A DNA stretch of 22,000 bases, from NCBI GenBank assembly GCA_040081555.1, contig JBEBGG010000056.1, forward strand, positions 1 to 22,000, given 5' to 3'. The stretch comes from CADEEX01 sp040081555. Lineage in GTDB: Bacteria; Acidobacteriota; Vicinamibacteria; Vicinamibacterales; CAVVIG01. A program made the translations under genes and the position numbers. This document shows positions 1-8,033 of this stretch, piece by piece. Each line of letters opens with the position of its first letter. The first letter of the stretch is position 1. Below the pieces are notes generated by a model, which was not told the origin of the DNA, made no database searches, and saw only the letters and a list, made by a program, of their open reading frames with translations.

Positions 1-76
1 GGGCCAAGTGAGCCGCCACGCTGGCGGCGCCGAGGTGGCAACAGCTCTTCAGAAACTGGCGTCGGTTTTTTCGCAT
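1..76 (-). CDS. DUF1501 family protein, N-terminal fragment (runs off left edge)
   Basis: Reading leftwards from an ATG at 76, the frame encodes a start with MRKNRRQFLKSC followed by an Ala-rich stretch, a twin-arginine (Tat) signal of the RRxFLK type. Only 25 codons are inside the window. A GGAG lies at 88-91, 11 nt upstream of the start. The gene begins 27 bp after the stop of the DUF1800 gene on the same strand. DUF1800 and DUF1501 genes are known to sit side by side in Planctomycetes, Acidobacteriota and Proteobacteria, with the DUF1501 protein often Tat-exported. The DUF1501 name therefore rests on neighbour and signal type, not on visible domain sequence. Function of the family is not established; sulfatase-like/alkaline-phosphatase-fold proteins are usual relatives. 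Confidence 0.6.
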   Translation of the reverse strand, partial: MRKNRRQFLKSCCHLGAASVAAHLA

Positions 77-103
77 GATGTGGTGTGCTCCGTCGTTCCC
101 GAG

Positions 104-2761
104 CTAGCGATCCACCTGGGCTTGCGCCGCGGTGAGCGTCAGATAAAGTGCCGTCCGAACACGTTCGGGCGCATTGCTGGCACTGGTTGCCCGCACTGCA
201 CTGATGAGCTCGGCACGCTCCTCGATCGACATGCGGCCGCCCATGAACAGCAGGCTGCAGTAGTCGACCAGCGCCGCCGGGTCCGCGGCGCGACTGGTAA
301 AGGGCGCGTAATCAATCGCCACGTCAGCGCCAAAGTGGCCTCCTAGGAGCGCCCCCACAAAGTTCACGCGCTCGAGCGCGGTCACCGTCGTGAGCCCCTG
401 GAACTCCGGGCCCGTCAGTGGACCTGCGGGACCCGACGTGCCACGCACGCGATAGCTCGGCGAGAAGTAACTGAAGACCGATGGCGGATAGAACACCTTC
501 TGCCCCATCGCCTCAGACTTGTCGCTCATGAACGGATGGTCGGTCACGACCGCGTTCAAGCCTCGCAGCACGGACACCACAAACAGTGCCGGCTCGGATA
601 GCTTGCCTGACGTGTTGGTCGAGACACTGGCCTCGGGATGCGTCAGGATGGCCCGCACGACCGCGGTCAGGTCGCCTCGCGCGCCACCCGCACCGTCAAA
701 TACCGCCGCGACATCTGCCACGTAGGCTTGGCTGGGATTGGAAGTGACCAGCTGCTGAATCAGCTGACGGCTGATGAAGGGTGCGACATTTGCGTGCCTG
801 AAGATCAGGTCCAGCGCCTGATCCAGGTCCTGCTGCGCGGTCCGGCCGGCCGGGAACTCCTCGCCAAGGAACGTCTTGGCGTCACTGTCGTGATAGCGCG
901 CCACCGGCTCCATGGGCACGCCGTAGTTCTCGCGGGCCAGCCGTGTCGGTACCGTCGTCGGGTTGCCATCACCAAAGGTCCATCCCGTGAGGATTCGCGC
1001 CAGCTCCTTCACGTCCTGCTCGGTGTAGCTTGGCGGCGCACCGACCTGCGGTGTGCCGTCCGCATTGAGCGTGGCAATGCCAAGAGTGAACAACTGCATC
1101 AGCTCGCGTGCGAAGTTCTCATTGGGCGGCACGCCGGTGACCGCCTGGCTACGGTTGTTCAGCATGTTCAGATAGCGACCCATCGCCGGATTGAGCGTGA
1201 TGTCACGCATCAGGTCGCGGTAGTTGCCAAAGGCACCGTTCAACAGCAAGCGCTGATACGTCACGATGGCGCGAGGCGAGTCGACCTCGACACCTGAGAC
1301 CACCCAGATCTTGTGGAGCGCCCACGCCACGCGCAGGCGCAGCTGATCCGGACCAGTCAGTGCCAACGACATGAAGTGCTCTTGCGTGGCTTCGAGCGAC
1401 ATCCCGAAGAGCGAATCCGGATACGTGGAGGGTGGTGCTGACAACTGGCTCGCAAGAAACGCGTCCTTGCCTAGCGCCTTGAGCGCGTCCACGTCTCCAG
1501 GCCGCGGCCCCCAGGTCGTCTGACGCAGGAAGCGGAACGCATCGAGCGTGGCGGGGTCGACCGCAGGCGGAGGCCCCTCCGGGCTCCCGTTCACCTCTTC
1601 GGAACGCGGGCTCTCGCCACCGCCATTGAGGCCGGTGACCTTGTAGTAGTAGGTCGGACCATTCTGGAGTCCGCGGTCCTCGAAAGATGGTGCGGTCAAC
1701 CCGGAGGCCACGGCCACGCGCGCTTCACCACCGGGTCTCGTCCCGCGATACACGTTGTAAGTGGTGGCGGCGGGATCGGGCGTCCACTGCAACGTCACCA
1801 TCGCATCACCAGCCACTGCCGTGAGGCCGGCCGGTGCCAGCGGCGGAGCCAGCGGTGTCGCCGACACCGTCGTCGACGCTGGTCCCGTGCCCCCCGGGCC
1901 ATATGCGGCCACTTTGTAGGTGTAGGTCACGCCGCTGGTCAGCGCGGTGTTCTTGTAGGTGGTCTTCGACGTGCTGACCAGTGGTGTGGTTTCCCACGTC
2001 CCAGTCGTCGAGCGATACAGGCGATAGCCCGTGGCGCCCTCCACCGCAGACCAGTTGAGCGTGATGAAGAGGTTACCGGCAGTGGCCGTGAGAGTGGCCG
2101 GTGCGGTGGCAGGCGGTGGCGGTAGCGGCTTGGCCGACACCGAGGCCGACACCGCACTCGCGCTGTCTGCCGAGAATGCGCGCACGCGGTAGTAATAGCG
2201 CGTGCCGTTGGTCAGTCCCATGTCGACCACCGTCGGTACCGCGACCCGAGTCCCGAGCGGCGTCATCGTGTCGAGCGTTGATGAGGCGCCGCGCAAGACC
2301 GCGTAGGACGTCGCACCGGCAACCGCATTCCACGACAGCGTGACTCTCGCATCACCCGCCAGCGCCACAAGGCCCGTGGGCTGCGCCAGCGGGGTGGCAG
2401 ATACGTCTGCCGACGCGGGACCACTGCCTCCGCTGTTGAGTCCCGTCACTCGGTAGGTATAGGTCGTGCCGTTGACCAGTCCGTAGTTGCGAAACGTCGG
2501 CGTCTTCACGCGCGCGATCGCTGCTGGCTCCCAGACGCCTCCCGCGCCCCGATACACGTTGTAGGCAGTGGCGCCAGGCACGGCGCCCCACGTGAGTGCG
2601 ACCTGCCCGTTGGCCGCAGTCGCGCCAATCGATGCGGGTGCTGAAGACGGTGGCACCACCGTCACCTTGACAACAGTGCGCGACGCCGCGGCCACTGGGC
2701 CAGGCAACGCCCAGCCCATCAGCCCGACCAGCATCCACGCACCAGCGATTGGTCTCACCAC
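104..2761 (-). CDS. Secreted protein with four fibronectin-III domains and a DUF1800 domain
   Basis: This 885-residue protein starts at GTG 2761, chosen because GGAGG (2769-2773) sits 7 nt upstream; a second GTG follows directly. Residues 1-26 form a signal peptide (hydrophobic core, then GPVAAA). Four FN3 repeats follow at about 41-124, 127-212, 219-303 and 308-394, each with the W...Y.VYRG / L..GT.Y.Y.V pattern. The DUF1800 domain occupies about 405-875, seen in RLRVAWALHKIWV, NENFARELMQLFTLG, the TGWTFGDG segment and a HANVAPFISRQLIQQLV segment. The FN3 repeats probably act as binding or spacer modules for an extracytoplasmic protein. The partner DUF1501 gene follows 27 bp later, so the two are likely co-transcribed. 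The biochemical role of DUF1800 is unknown. Domain assignment is confident; function is not. Confidence 0.9.
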   Translation of the reverse strand: MVRPIAGAWMLVGLMGWALPGPVAAASRTVVKVTVVPPSSAPASIGATAANGQVALTWGAVPGATAYNVYRGAGGVWEPAAIARVKTPTFRNYGLVNGTTYTYRVTGLNSGGSGPASADVSATPLAQPTGLVALAGDARVTLSWNAVAGATSYAVLRGASSTLDTMTPLGTRVAVPTVVDMGLTNGTRYYYRVRAFSADSASAVSASVSAKPLPPPPATAPATLTATAGNLFITLNWSAVEGATGYRLYRSTTGTWETTPLVSTSKTTYKNTALTSGVTYTYKVAAYGPGGTGPASTTVSATPLAPPLAPAGLTAVAGDAMVTLQWTPDPAATTYNVYRGTRPGGEARVAVASGLTAPSFEDRGLQNGPTYYYKVTGLNGGGESPRSEEVNGSPEGPPPAVDPATLDAFRFLRQTTWGPRPGDVDALKALGKDAFLASQLSAPPSTYPDSLFGMSLEATQEHFMSLALTGPDQLRLRVAWALHKIWVVSGVEVDSPRAIVTYQRLLLNGAFGNYRDLMRDITLNPAMGRYLNMLNNRSQAVTGVPPNENFARELMQLFTLGIATLNADGTPQVGAPPSYTEQDVKELARILTGWTFGDGNPTTVPTRLARENYGVPMEPVARYHDSDAKTFLGEEFPAGRTAQQDLDQALDLIFRHANVAPFISRQLIQQLVTSNPSQAYVADVAAVFDGAGGARGDLTAVVRAILTHPEASVSTNTSGKLSEPALFVVSVLRGLNAVVTDHPFMSDKSEAMGQKVFYPPSVFSYFSPSYRVRGTSGPAGPLTGPEFQGLTTVTALERVNFVGALLGGHFGADVAIDYAPFTSRAADPAALVDYCSLLFMGGRMSIEERAELISAVRATSASNAPERVRTALYLTLTAAQAQVDR

Positions 2762-3111
2762 GGGGCGTCCTCCGGCGATTCGTGAGTGTCTAGTTCGGTA
2801 ACAGCCACCGTGTGAGGTTCATACACGGTCACCGTCGAGAGTGGGGCGTGACGCGCATCAGTGGCAGAGCAGCGGTGGTGGATCGGACCGAGCGCAGTGT
2901 TGGCAGCCGTCACGAGGCCAGCTTGGAGCAATTGCCGTTCCCAGATCGTACCGGCGTGTCTGCCCAGGGTTTTGGGCCAATAGGGGAGGCGATGCCAGGC
3001 GTACACCCCCAACGGCCCTGACGATTTCGAAGACGTTCTGACGGATATCGCCACTGGCCGACGAGCCCGACAGCCAATCCGGGTACAGTGGAGGGCGAGG
3101 ACCATTACAAC
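2762..3111. other. Divergent intergenic region between DUF1800 and ftsH
   Basis: This 350-bp spacer separates two divergent genes and must carry both promoters. ORFs crossing it on the minus strand run into the ftsH coding sequence and look like shadows. The RBS of the DUF1800 gene (GGAGG, 2769-2773) is at the left end. A perfect 7-bp inverted repeat with a 9-nt spacer lies at 2807-2829. A TACAGT at 3084-3089 could be a -10 element for ftsH, but no convincing -35 box precedes it. No RNA gene is visible. Confidence 0.5.
2807..2829. promoter_or_regulatory. Inverted repeat upstream of the DUF1800 gene (possible operator)
   Basis: ACCGTGT at 2807-2813 and ACACGGT at 2823-2829 form a perfect 7-bp dyad with a 9-nt spacer. 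It lies about 46 bp upstream of the DUF1800 start codon, where a repressor or activator site could be. The dyad is seen directly; regulatory function is inferred and a chance occurrence cannot be excluded. Confidence 0.25.
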
Positions 3112-5058
3112 ATGGCGGATCGACCCACCGACAGCACGACCGCGCCACCAACCACACCACCCCCTGCCCCGCCCAAGGGCCGGCTGCCACAGCAATTGCG
3201 GTGGCGCCCACAGTACTGGTGGCCAGCCTTTGTCCTGCTGATGGTCGGAAACTACGTCGTGACGCAGCTGTTCTTTGCTGAGCCGCCGACGATCGTCATT
3301 CCCTATTCCTTCTTCAAGACGCAGGTGCAGGCGGGCAATATCAAGGAAGTGATCAGCGCCGGCGATGCGCTCCAGGGCACGTTCAAGACCGACGTCACCT
3401 ATCCTCCTCCGCCAGACACCACCTCGCGCACCGCCTTACAGTTCAAGACTCAACGGCCGGCCTTTGCCGACCAGGAGCTCGAGCAAAGGCTCGAACAGCA
3501 GGCGGTCGTACTCCGCGCGCTCGACGAAAACGCCGCCTCGTGGTTCAAGGTCCTGGTCAGCTTCGGCCCGACGCTGCTGCTCATCGGTGCCTTTGTCTGG
3601 CTCAGTCGTCGTGCGGCGGCGGCCGCAGGCGGCGGCATCTTCGGTATGGGGCGAAGTCGCGCCAAGCGCTACACCGAGGAACAGACCAAGGTCACCTTCG
3701 ACGATGTGGCGGGCATTGATGAAGCGGAGAACGAACTGGTCGAGATTGTCGACTTCCTCAAGAACCCGGCAAAGTATCAGCGACTCGGCGGGACCGTCCC
3801 CAAGGGTGTGCTGCTGATTGGAGCACCGGGCACTGGCAAGACGCTGCTGGCGCGGGCCATCGCCGGACAGGCCGGCGTCCCATTCTTCAGCCTGGCCGCA
3901 TCCGAGTTCATCGAGATGATCGTCGGCGTCGGTGCCGCCCGCGTGCGCGACCTGTTCAAGCAGGCGCGCGAGGCGGCACCGGCCATCATCTTCATCGACG
4001 AGCTGGACGCCATCGGACGCACACGCGGCAGCGGTGCACAGCTGGGCGGCCACGACGAACGTGAGCAGACCCTCAACCAGATCCTGACAGAGATGGACGG
4101 CTTCGATTCGCGCGAAGGCGTCATCGTGCTGGCCGCCACCAACCGTGCCGACGTGCTCGACCAGGCACTGCTCCGTCCGGGCCGCTTCGATCGTCGCGTC
4201 GTGGTCCAGCGTCCAGATCGCGCGGGCCGTGCGGCCATTCTCGCCGTGCACACCAAGAAGGTGCCGCTGGCAGAGGATGTCTCACTCGAACGCCTTGCCG
4301 CAGAGACGCCAGGGCTGGTCGGCGCCGAGTTGCGCAATCTGGTCAATGAGGCCGCGTTGCTCGCCGCGCGCAAGGACGCAACCGCGGTTCGCGCCGAGGA
4401 CTTCGCCGAGGCGCTGCAGAAGATCACGCTCGGGCCCGCACGCAACATCCTTCTGAGCCCGGCGGATCGGGAACGCACGGCCTACCATGAAGCGGGGCAC
4501 GCGCTGCTGGCTCTCCTCGTGCCCGGAAGCGATCCCGTGCACCGCGTCTCCATCGTGCCGCGCGGGATGTCGCTTGGCGCGACCTACCAACTCCCGGTGG
4601 ACGACCGCGTCAGCTACGCCGAAGACTATCTACAGGGACGGATCACGTGCGCCCTGGGTGGACGCGCCGCGGAGAAGCTCGTCTACGGCGTCGCCACGAC
4701 CGGCGCCGAAAACGACCTCCAGCAGGTGACCGAGATCGCGCGTCACATGGTGTTGCGCTGGGGAATGAGCGAGAAGCTCGGCTCGATCAGCTTCGTCGCC
4801 CCACAGGATGCAGGCCTGCCGTCCGCCTTCCAGCAACAGCCCTACAGCGAGGCCACGTCAGAACTCATCGACGCCGAGGTCCGTCGCATCGTCGAGGAGA
4901 GCCACCGAGAGGCGGACCGCCTATTGACCGGCCACCGGGACAAGCTGGAAGCACTGGCACAGGCGCTCCTGAAGGCCGAGTCGCTCAACGAGAAGGAAAT
5001 TCTCGAGGCGGTGGGCCTGCCCGCCGGCGCACCCTCTACCCCTCGAAGACTTTCTTGA
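3112..5058 (+). CDS. ftsH: FtsH-family ATP-dependent zinc metalloprotease
   Basis: This is a 648-residue membrane AAA+ protease that would unfold and degrade membrane and soluble proteins at the inner membrane. ATG 3112 was preferred over an in-frame GTG at 3088 because a GGAGG...GCGAGG purine tract lies at 3090-3100. After a Pro/Thr-rich cytoplasmic tail come a first membrane segment (about 35-55), a periplasmic domain and a second segment (about 147-166). The AAA module has Walker A GAPGTGKT (237-244), Walker B IIFIDELDA (D296, E297) and the arginine-finger region RPGRFDRR. The M41 peptidase domain has HEAGH (459-463) and a likely third zinc ligand, D535 in AENDLQ. The pore loop reads EMIVGVG, with Ile270 where E. 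coli FtsH has an essential Phe. The gene stands alone. It may be an accessory rather than the sole FtsH. Confidence 0.96.
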   Translation: MADRPTDSTTAPPTTPPPAPPKGRLPQQLRWRPQYWWPAFVLLMVGNYVVTQLFFAEPPTIVIPYSFFKTQVQAGNIKEVISAGDALQGTFKTDVTYPPPPDTTSRTALQFKTQRPAFADQELEQRLEQQAVVLRALDENAASWFKVLVSFGPTLLLIGAFVWLSRRAAAAAGGGIFGMGRSRAKRYTEEQTKVTFDDVAGIDEAENELVEIVDFLKNPAKYQRLGGTVPKGVLLIGAPGTGKTLLARAIAGQAGVPFFSLAASEFIEMIVGVGAARVRDLFKQAREAAPAIIFIDELDAIGRTRGSGAQLGGHDEREQTLNQILTEMDGFDSREGVIVLAATNRADVLDQALLRPGRFDRRVVVQRPDRAGRAAILAVHTKKVPLAEDVSLERLAAETPGLVGAELRNLVNEAALLAARKDATAVRAEDFAEALQKITLGPARNILLSPADRERTAYHEAGHALLALLVPGSDPVHRVSIVPRGMSLGATYQLPVDDRVSYAEDYLQGRITCALGGRAAEKLVYGVATTGAENDLQQVTEIARHMVLRWGMSEKLGSISFVAPQDAGLPSAFQQQPYSEATSELIDAEVRRIVEESHREADRLLTGHRDKLEALAQALLKAESLNEKEILEAVGLPAGAPSTPRRLS

Positions 5059-5215
5059 TCTGTCCAACCTTCGACTGGACCTGACCGCCAAGTTTCTCCG
5101 CCTGGCCCTCGGCAGTGAGCTTGGGATTGTCTGTCACCTTGCCGGCCACTTCCTTGGCGGCGCCTTTGATCTCGCGCAGCTTTCCCGCAATCTGATCCGT
5201 CGTGCTCTGTTTCAT
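5036..5215 (-). CDS. CsbD-like small stress-response protein
   Basis: The 59-residue protein begins MKQSTTDQIAGKLREIKGAA and has the CsbD/UPF0337 pattern: a charged amphipathic stretch with a GK-x-KE-GK spacing, the TDNPKLTAEG motif, and a C-terminal QVQSKVGQIK segment. ATG 5215 is supported by GGAG at 5222-5225, 6 nt upstream. CsbD proteins are small, hydrophilic and induced by general stress; their molecular role is unknown. The last 23 bp (5036-5058) overlap the 3' end of ftsH on the opposite strand. It lies 47 bp downstream of the small lipoprotein gene and is likely co-transcribed with it. The gene is easily missed because of its size. Confidence 0.88.
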   Translation of the reverse strand: MKQSTTDQIAGKLREIKGAAKEVAGKVTDNPKLTAEGQAEKLGGQVQSKVGQIKKVFEG

Positions 5216-5262
5216 GTGCGTCTCCTCGTTACGGTTTGTGGGTCCAATCTCGCGCGTCTGGC

Positions 5263-5631
5263 TTATCGCCGTCTGGAACGTCGATCCTCGTTGCTCTCGT
5301 TTGCCTTGTAGGCATCGCTGTAGCCCACGACAAAGCCTCTGCGAAACGACGCGCGATAGTCGTCGCGATCGCCGTCTCGCTTGCTGTATCCCTTGTCGGC
5401 TGAGCGAAACTCGCCGGCTCTCTCATATTCGAAGCGGCGCCCGTTTCTCGCATCCGAGCGACCGTGTTTCAGCCCCTCGTTCTGGCCATTGGCAAATGCC
5501 CGGCGCTCGCCGTCGGCCCGGTAGTCGCGGCCTCGGTCATCGCGACGAACAACCAGCGGCGCACAGGCTGTTGCACCGACCAGCGTTCCCGCCGCGAGCA
5601 GATACACAACGACACGTTGAACAATAGTCAC
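5263..5631 (-). CDS. Small putative lipoprotein with Gly/Tyr/Asp-rich repeats
   Basis: GTG 5631 is the best start because GGAG (5638-5641) lies 6 nt upstream; the open frame extends further but without a signal. The 122-residue product has a hydrophobic signal (VVVYLLAAGTLVG) ending at Cys23 in ATAC, an imperfect lipobox. The mature part is very hydrophilic and Arg/Asp-rich, with two related segments, FANGQNEGLKHGRSDARNGR (about 46-65) and FRRGFVVGYSDAYK (about 96-109), sharing a G-x3-G-x-xD/SDA spacing. Proteins of this low-complexity type are common in Acidobacteriota genomes, but I know no assigned function. Its neighbour CsbD suggests an envelope or general stress context. A plain secreted protein instead of a lipoprotein remains possible. 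Confidence 0.75.
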   Translation of the reverse strand: MTIVQRVVVYLLAAGTLVGATACAPLVVRRDDRGRDYRADGERRAFANGQNEGLKHGRSDARNGRRFEYERAGEFRSADKGYSKRDGDRDDYRASFRRGFVVGYSDAYKANESNEDRRSRRR

Positions 5632-5807
5632 GCTTGACTCCTCTTTCACGGGTCGCCGTCCGCGAGAACGCCGCATACAACCGTGCCCGTGACATCAGCC
5701 TACGCACCTCTCACCCGCCGCGCTGTCCACAAGCGCACAGGGGGCGATCAGGACGTGGCCGATCCAGGTCTTCGTCGTAGACTCGGGACGTGCAACCGGG
5801 AGCGTTG

Positions 5808-7469
5808 ATGAATGCGAATCGCCCTGAACGTCGTCGATCTCCCGATGATTCTCTCCGCCTGCTCATCCTGGTCACTGTTGGCCTCTGCGTAGCCTGCGGC
5901 GACGGTCCACCAGCACCCGCGCCTCGGCAGAGACCGGAGGCCGTCATCAGCGGCGAGCAGTCGAGCCTCTCCGCCCCTAACCCTGCGGCAGCCATTGGCG
6001 ACCAGCGCTGGCTCGACGGCTCGGGTCGCCCCAATGCCGACGCTCGCGAAGCGATAGCGTTGCTCAGCGCCGCGGCCGACGAGGGACTCGATCCAGCCGA
6101 CTACTCAGTCGACGCACTGGCCCGCCTGTCGGTGGCCCTGGCCGCACCGGGTACGCCGTCAATCGAGCGCGCCCGCTTCGACAACCTCTTGATGACGAAC
6201 CTGCTGCAGTTCTTCCGAGACCTGCACCTGGGACGCATCGACCCGCGCTCGCTCGGCCTGCGTCTTCACGTTCCCGCCGAATCACACGACTTTGCCGCCC
6301 TGCTCGGTGACGCGCTCGCGCAGCATCGCGTCTCGGCCATGGCGCAAGACCTGAGGCCACCACTCGACCAGTATCAGGCGCTGCGGTCACAGCTCTCCCG
6401 CTATCGAGCACTCGTCGCCAATTCAACGTTGCCTCAGATCGGTGAAACCGCGCCGGTCCGTCCCGGAGACACCTACGCAGATCTCGGCGCGCTCCAGCAG
6501 ACGCTCGTGGCACTCGGCGATCTTGCAGCCGAGAGCCACTTGCCTCAGACATCTGCGAGCTACGACGGCGCCACCGTGACTGCGGTCTCACGATTCCAGC
6601 GCCGTCACGGACTGCAGCCAGACGGCGTGCTCGGCAAGCACACTATCGCCGCTTTAAGGACGCCACTGACGTGGCGCGTCCGCCAGATCGAACTCGCGCT
6701 GGAGCGCCTGCGGTGGCTGCCGGACATCACCACGAGGCGGCTCGTCGTCATCAACATCCCGATGTTCCGCCTCTGGGCGTGGGACTCGATTGCCGACAAC
6801 GGCCTGCCCGCGCTCTCGATGGACGTCATCGTTGGGCGGGCCGTGGACGCTCGTACGCCGGTCTTTGTCGAACGCATGCGCGAGCTGGTCATCAGACCGT
6901 ACTGGAACATTCCGAGATCGATCCTGCAGGCGGAACTTCTACCCTTGCTTGCGCACGACCTCGACTACCTGCAGCGCGAACGTCTAGAGATCGTGCGCGG
7001 TCAAGACGACGATGCATCGCCGCTTGAGGCGACGATGGAGAATGTGGAAGCGCTGCGCGCAGGTGGGCTCCGGCTGCGGCAGCGGCCTGGCCCGGACAAC
7101 GCCCTCGGCCTGATCAAGTTCGTGTTTCCCAACGATGAGCACGTCTACATGCACGGCACCCCCGAGCCGGAACTCTTCACCCGAAGTCGTCGCGACTTCA
7201 GTCACGGGTGCATACGAGTGCAGGATCCCGCAGCGCTGGCCGAATGGGCGCTGGCGGGGCAGCCGGAATGGAACCGCCAGCAGATCCTGGCGTCGATGGC
7301 TGGGGCCAGCTCCACGCACATCGCGCTGCCACAGCCCATCGAGGTCGTGCTGTTCTACACGACCGCGGCGGTTATGCCCGAGGACAATTCACTCTCGTTT
7401 GCCGAAGACATCTATGAACAGGACCGCACACTCGACCTTGCCCTGGCAGGACGGCGGAGCGCGAAGTGA
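5808..7469 (+). CDS. L,D-transpeptidase, YcbB/LdtD type
   Basis: This 553-residue enzyme is predicted to form 3-3 (mDAP-mDAP) crosslinks in peptidoglycan in the periplasm. ATG 5808 was chosen because GGGAG (5798-5802) lies 5 nt upstream; an in-frame GTG at 5790 lacks a comparable site. The N-terminus has a hydrophobic signal ending in CVAC (Cys30), so it may be a lipoprotein. A scaffold domain precedes a peptidoglycan-binding domain (about 222-286, with FQRRHGLQPDGVLG). A YkuD catalytic domain follows from about 305, with His449 in YMHG and the catalytic motif SHGCIR (Cys468). Order and length fit the YcbB family (E. coli LdtD, 615 residues). Its 3' end faces a MepK-like gene 24 bp away, as in the E. 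coli ycbB-ycbK neighbourhood but here convergent. Confidence 0.93.
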   Translation: MNANRPERRRSPDDSLRLLILVTVGLCVACGDGPPAPAPRQRPEAVISGEQSSLSAPNPAAAIGDQRWLDGSGRPNADAREAIALLSAAADEGLDPADYSVDALARLSVALAAPGTPSIERARFDNLLMTNLLQFFRDLHLGRIDPRSLGLRLHVPAESHDFAALLGDALAQHRVSAMAQDLRPPLDQYQALRSQLSRYRALVANSTLPQIGETAPVRPGDTYADLGALQQTLVALGDLAAESHLPQTSASYDGATVTAVSRFQRRHGLQPDGVLGKHTIAALRTPLTWRVRQIELALERLRWLPDITTRRLVVINIPMFRLWAWDSIADNGLPALSMDVIVGRAVDARTPVFVERMRELVIRPYWNIPRSILQAELLPLLAHDLDYLQRERLEIVRGQDDDASPLEATMENVEALRAGGLRLRQRPGPDNALGLIKFVFPNDEHVYMHGTPEPELFTRSRRDFSHGCIRVQDPAALAEWALAGQPEWNRQQILASMAGASSTHIALPQPIEVVLFYTTAAVMPEDNSLSFAEDIYEQDRTLDLALAGRRSAK

Positions 7470-7493
7470 ACCGGAGCCCGCTGCGGCTCGCGA

Positions 7494-8033
7494 CTACCAG
7501 GTCCGAAGGCGGCCGGTATCGACGTGAACGAAATCCGACGCCGGGTAGTAGCCGACGCCACCGCCACGGACCTCGAGTGCCGCACGCCGAAGCTTGGCCA
7601 GGGGCACGTCGGCCAGCCGGACGTCAATCGCCTGGCCCACCAGATGTAGGCTGCCAGCGGCCACGCCTTCAGTCGACAACCTGAGCGCTTCGTTCGTCGC
7701 TGGCGAACGGTAACCGGAAATGACCTGAAACGGACGGCTCGTGTCGGTCAGGCCGGCGACACGATGAAGCAGGTCGAGTAACGCAGGATCAATCGGGTGC
7801 ACCGTATCGTTGCGGAAATCCCGCAGCAGGTAGTTGATGGCCGTCAGCGCGTCCGCCTGATAGGCCCCTCGACTGAAGTATTCGATGGCCAGGCGCTCGC
7901 CGGTATGCGTATGGGCAAACGTCAGCGCGCGGGAGGATGTCTCGGCGTCACAGATCTTCGGAAAGCCGGCACACAGCGGAGCGGCGGCCGCGAGCGTGGC
8001 GAGGAACTTCCGGCGGGACACACTTTTCATCAT
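7494..8033 (-). CDS. MepK/YcbK-type murein endopeptidase (DUF882, peptidase M15 family)
   Basis: The 179-residue protein carries a Tat signal (SRRKFLATLAAAA, Arg7-Arg8) and the M15-like zinc site: SGYRS (106-110), H130 and D137 in HLVGQAID, and H170 in FVHVD near the C-terminus. E. coli MepK (182 residues) has the same layout and cleaves 3-3 crosslinks made by L,D-transpeptidases. ATG 8033 or the next ATG 8030 is the likely start; an upstream GTG at 8045 has no ribosome site, and the SD for the ATGs is weak. It converges with the LdtD-like gene, giving a maker/cutter pair for the same bond. Substrate specificity is inferred from family and context. Confidence 0.9.
   Translation of the reverse strand: MMKSVSRRKFLATLAAAAPLCAGFPKICDAETSSRALTFAHTHTGERLAIEYFSRGAYQADALTAINYLLRDFRNDTVHPIDPALLDLLHRVAGLTDTSRPFQVISGYRSPATNEALRLSTEGVAAGSLHLVGQAIDVRLADVPLAKLRRAALEVRGGGVGYYPASDFVHVDTGRLRTW

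Noticed and set aside
638..1297. Long plus-strand ORF inside the DUF1800 gene
   Set aside because: It lies entirely antisense to a well-supported coding frame and has the Arg/His/Val-rich composition typical of shadow frames at high GC.
3084..3089. TACAGT as an ftsH -10 promoter element
   Set aside because: No -35 box at the right distance, and sigma-factor consensus in this lineage is uncertain; mentioned only in the intergenic entry.
2755..3195. 146-codon minus-strand ORF across the DUF1800-ftsH gap
   Set aside because: Overlaps the start of ftsH and the start of the DUF1800 gene, has no SD and no protein-like pattern.
7476..7491. 5-bp GC hairpin between the converging LdtD-like and MepK-like genes
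   Set aside because: Short stem with a 6-nt loop and no T-run on either strand; too weak to call a terminator.
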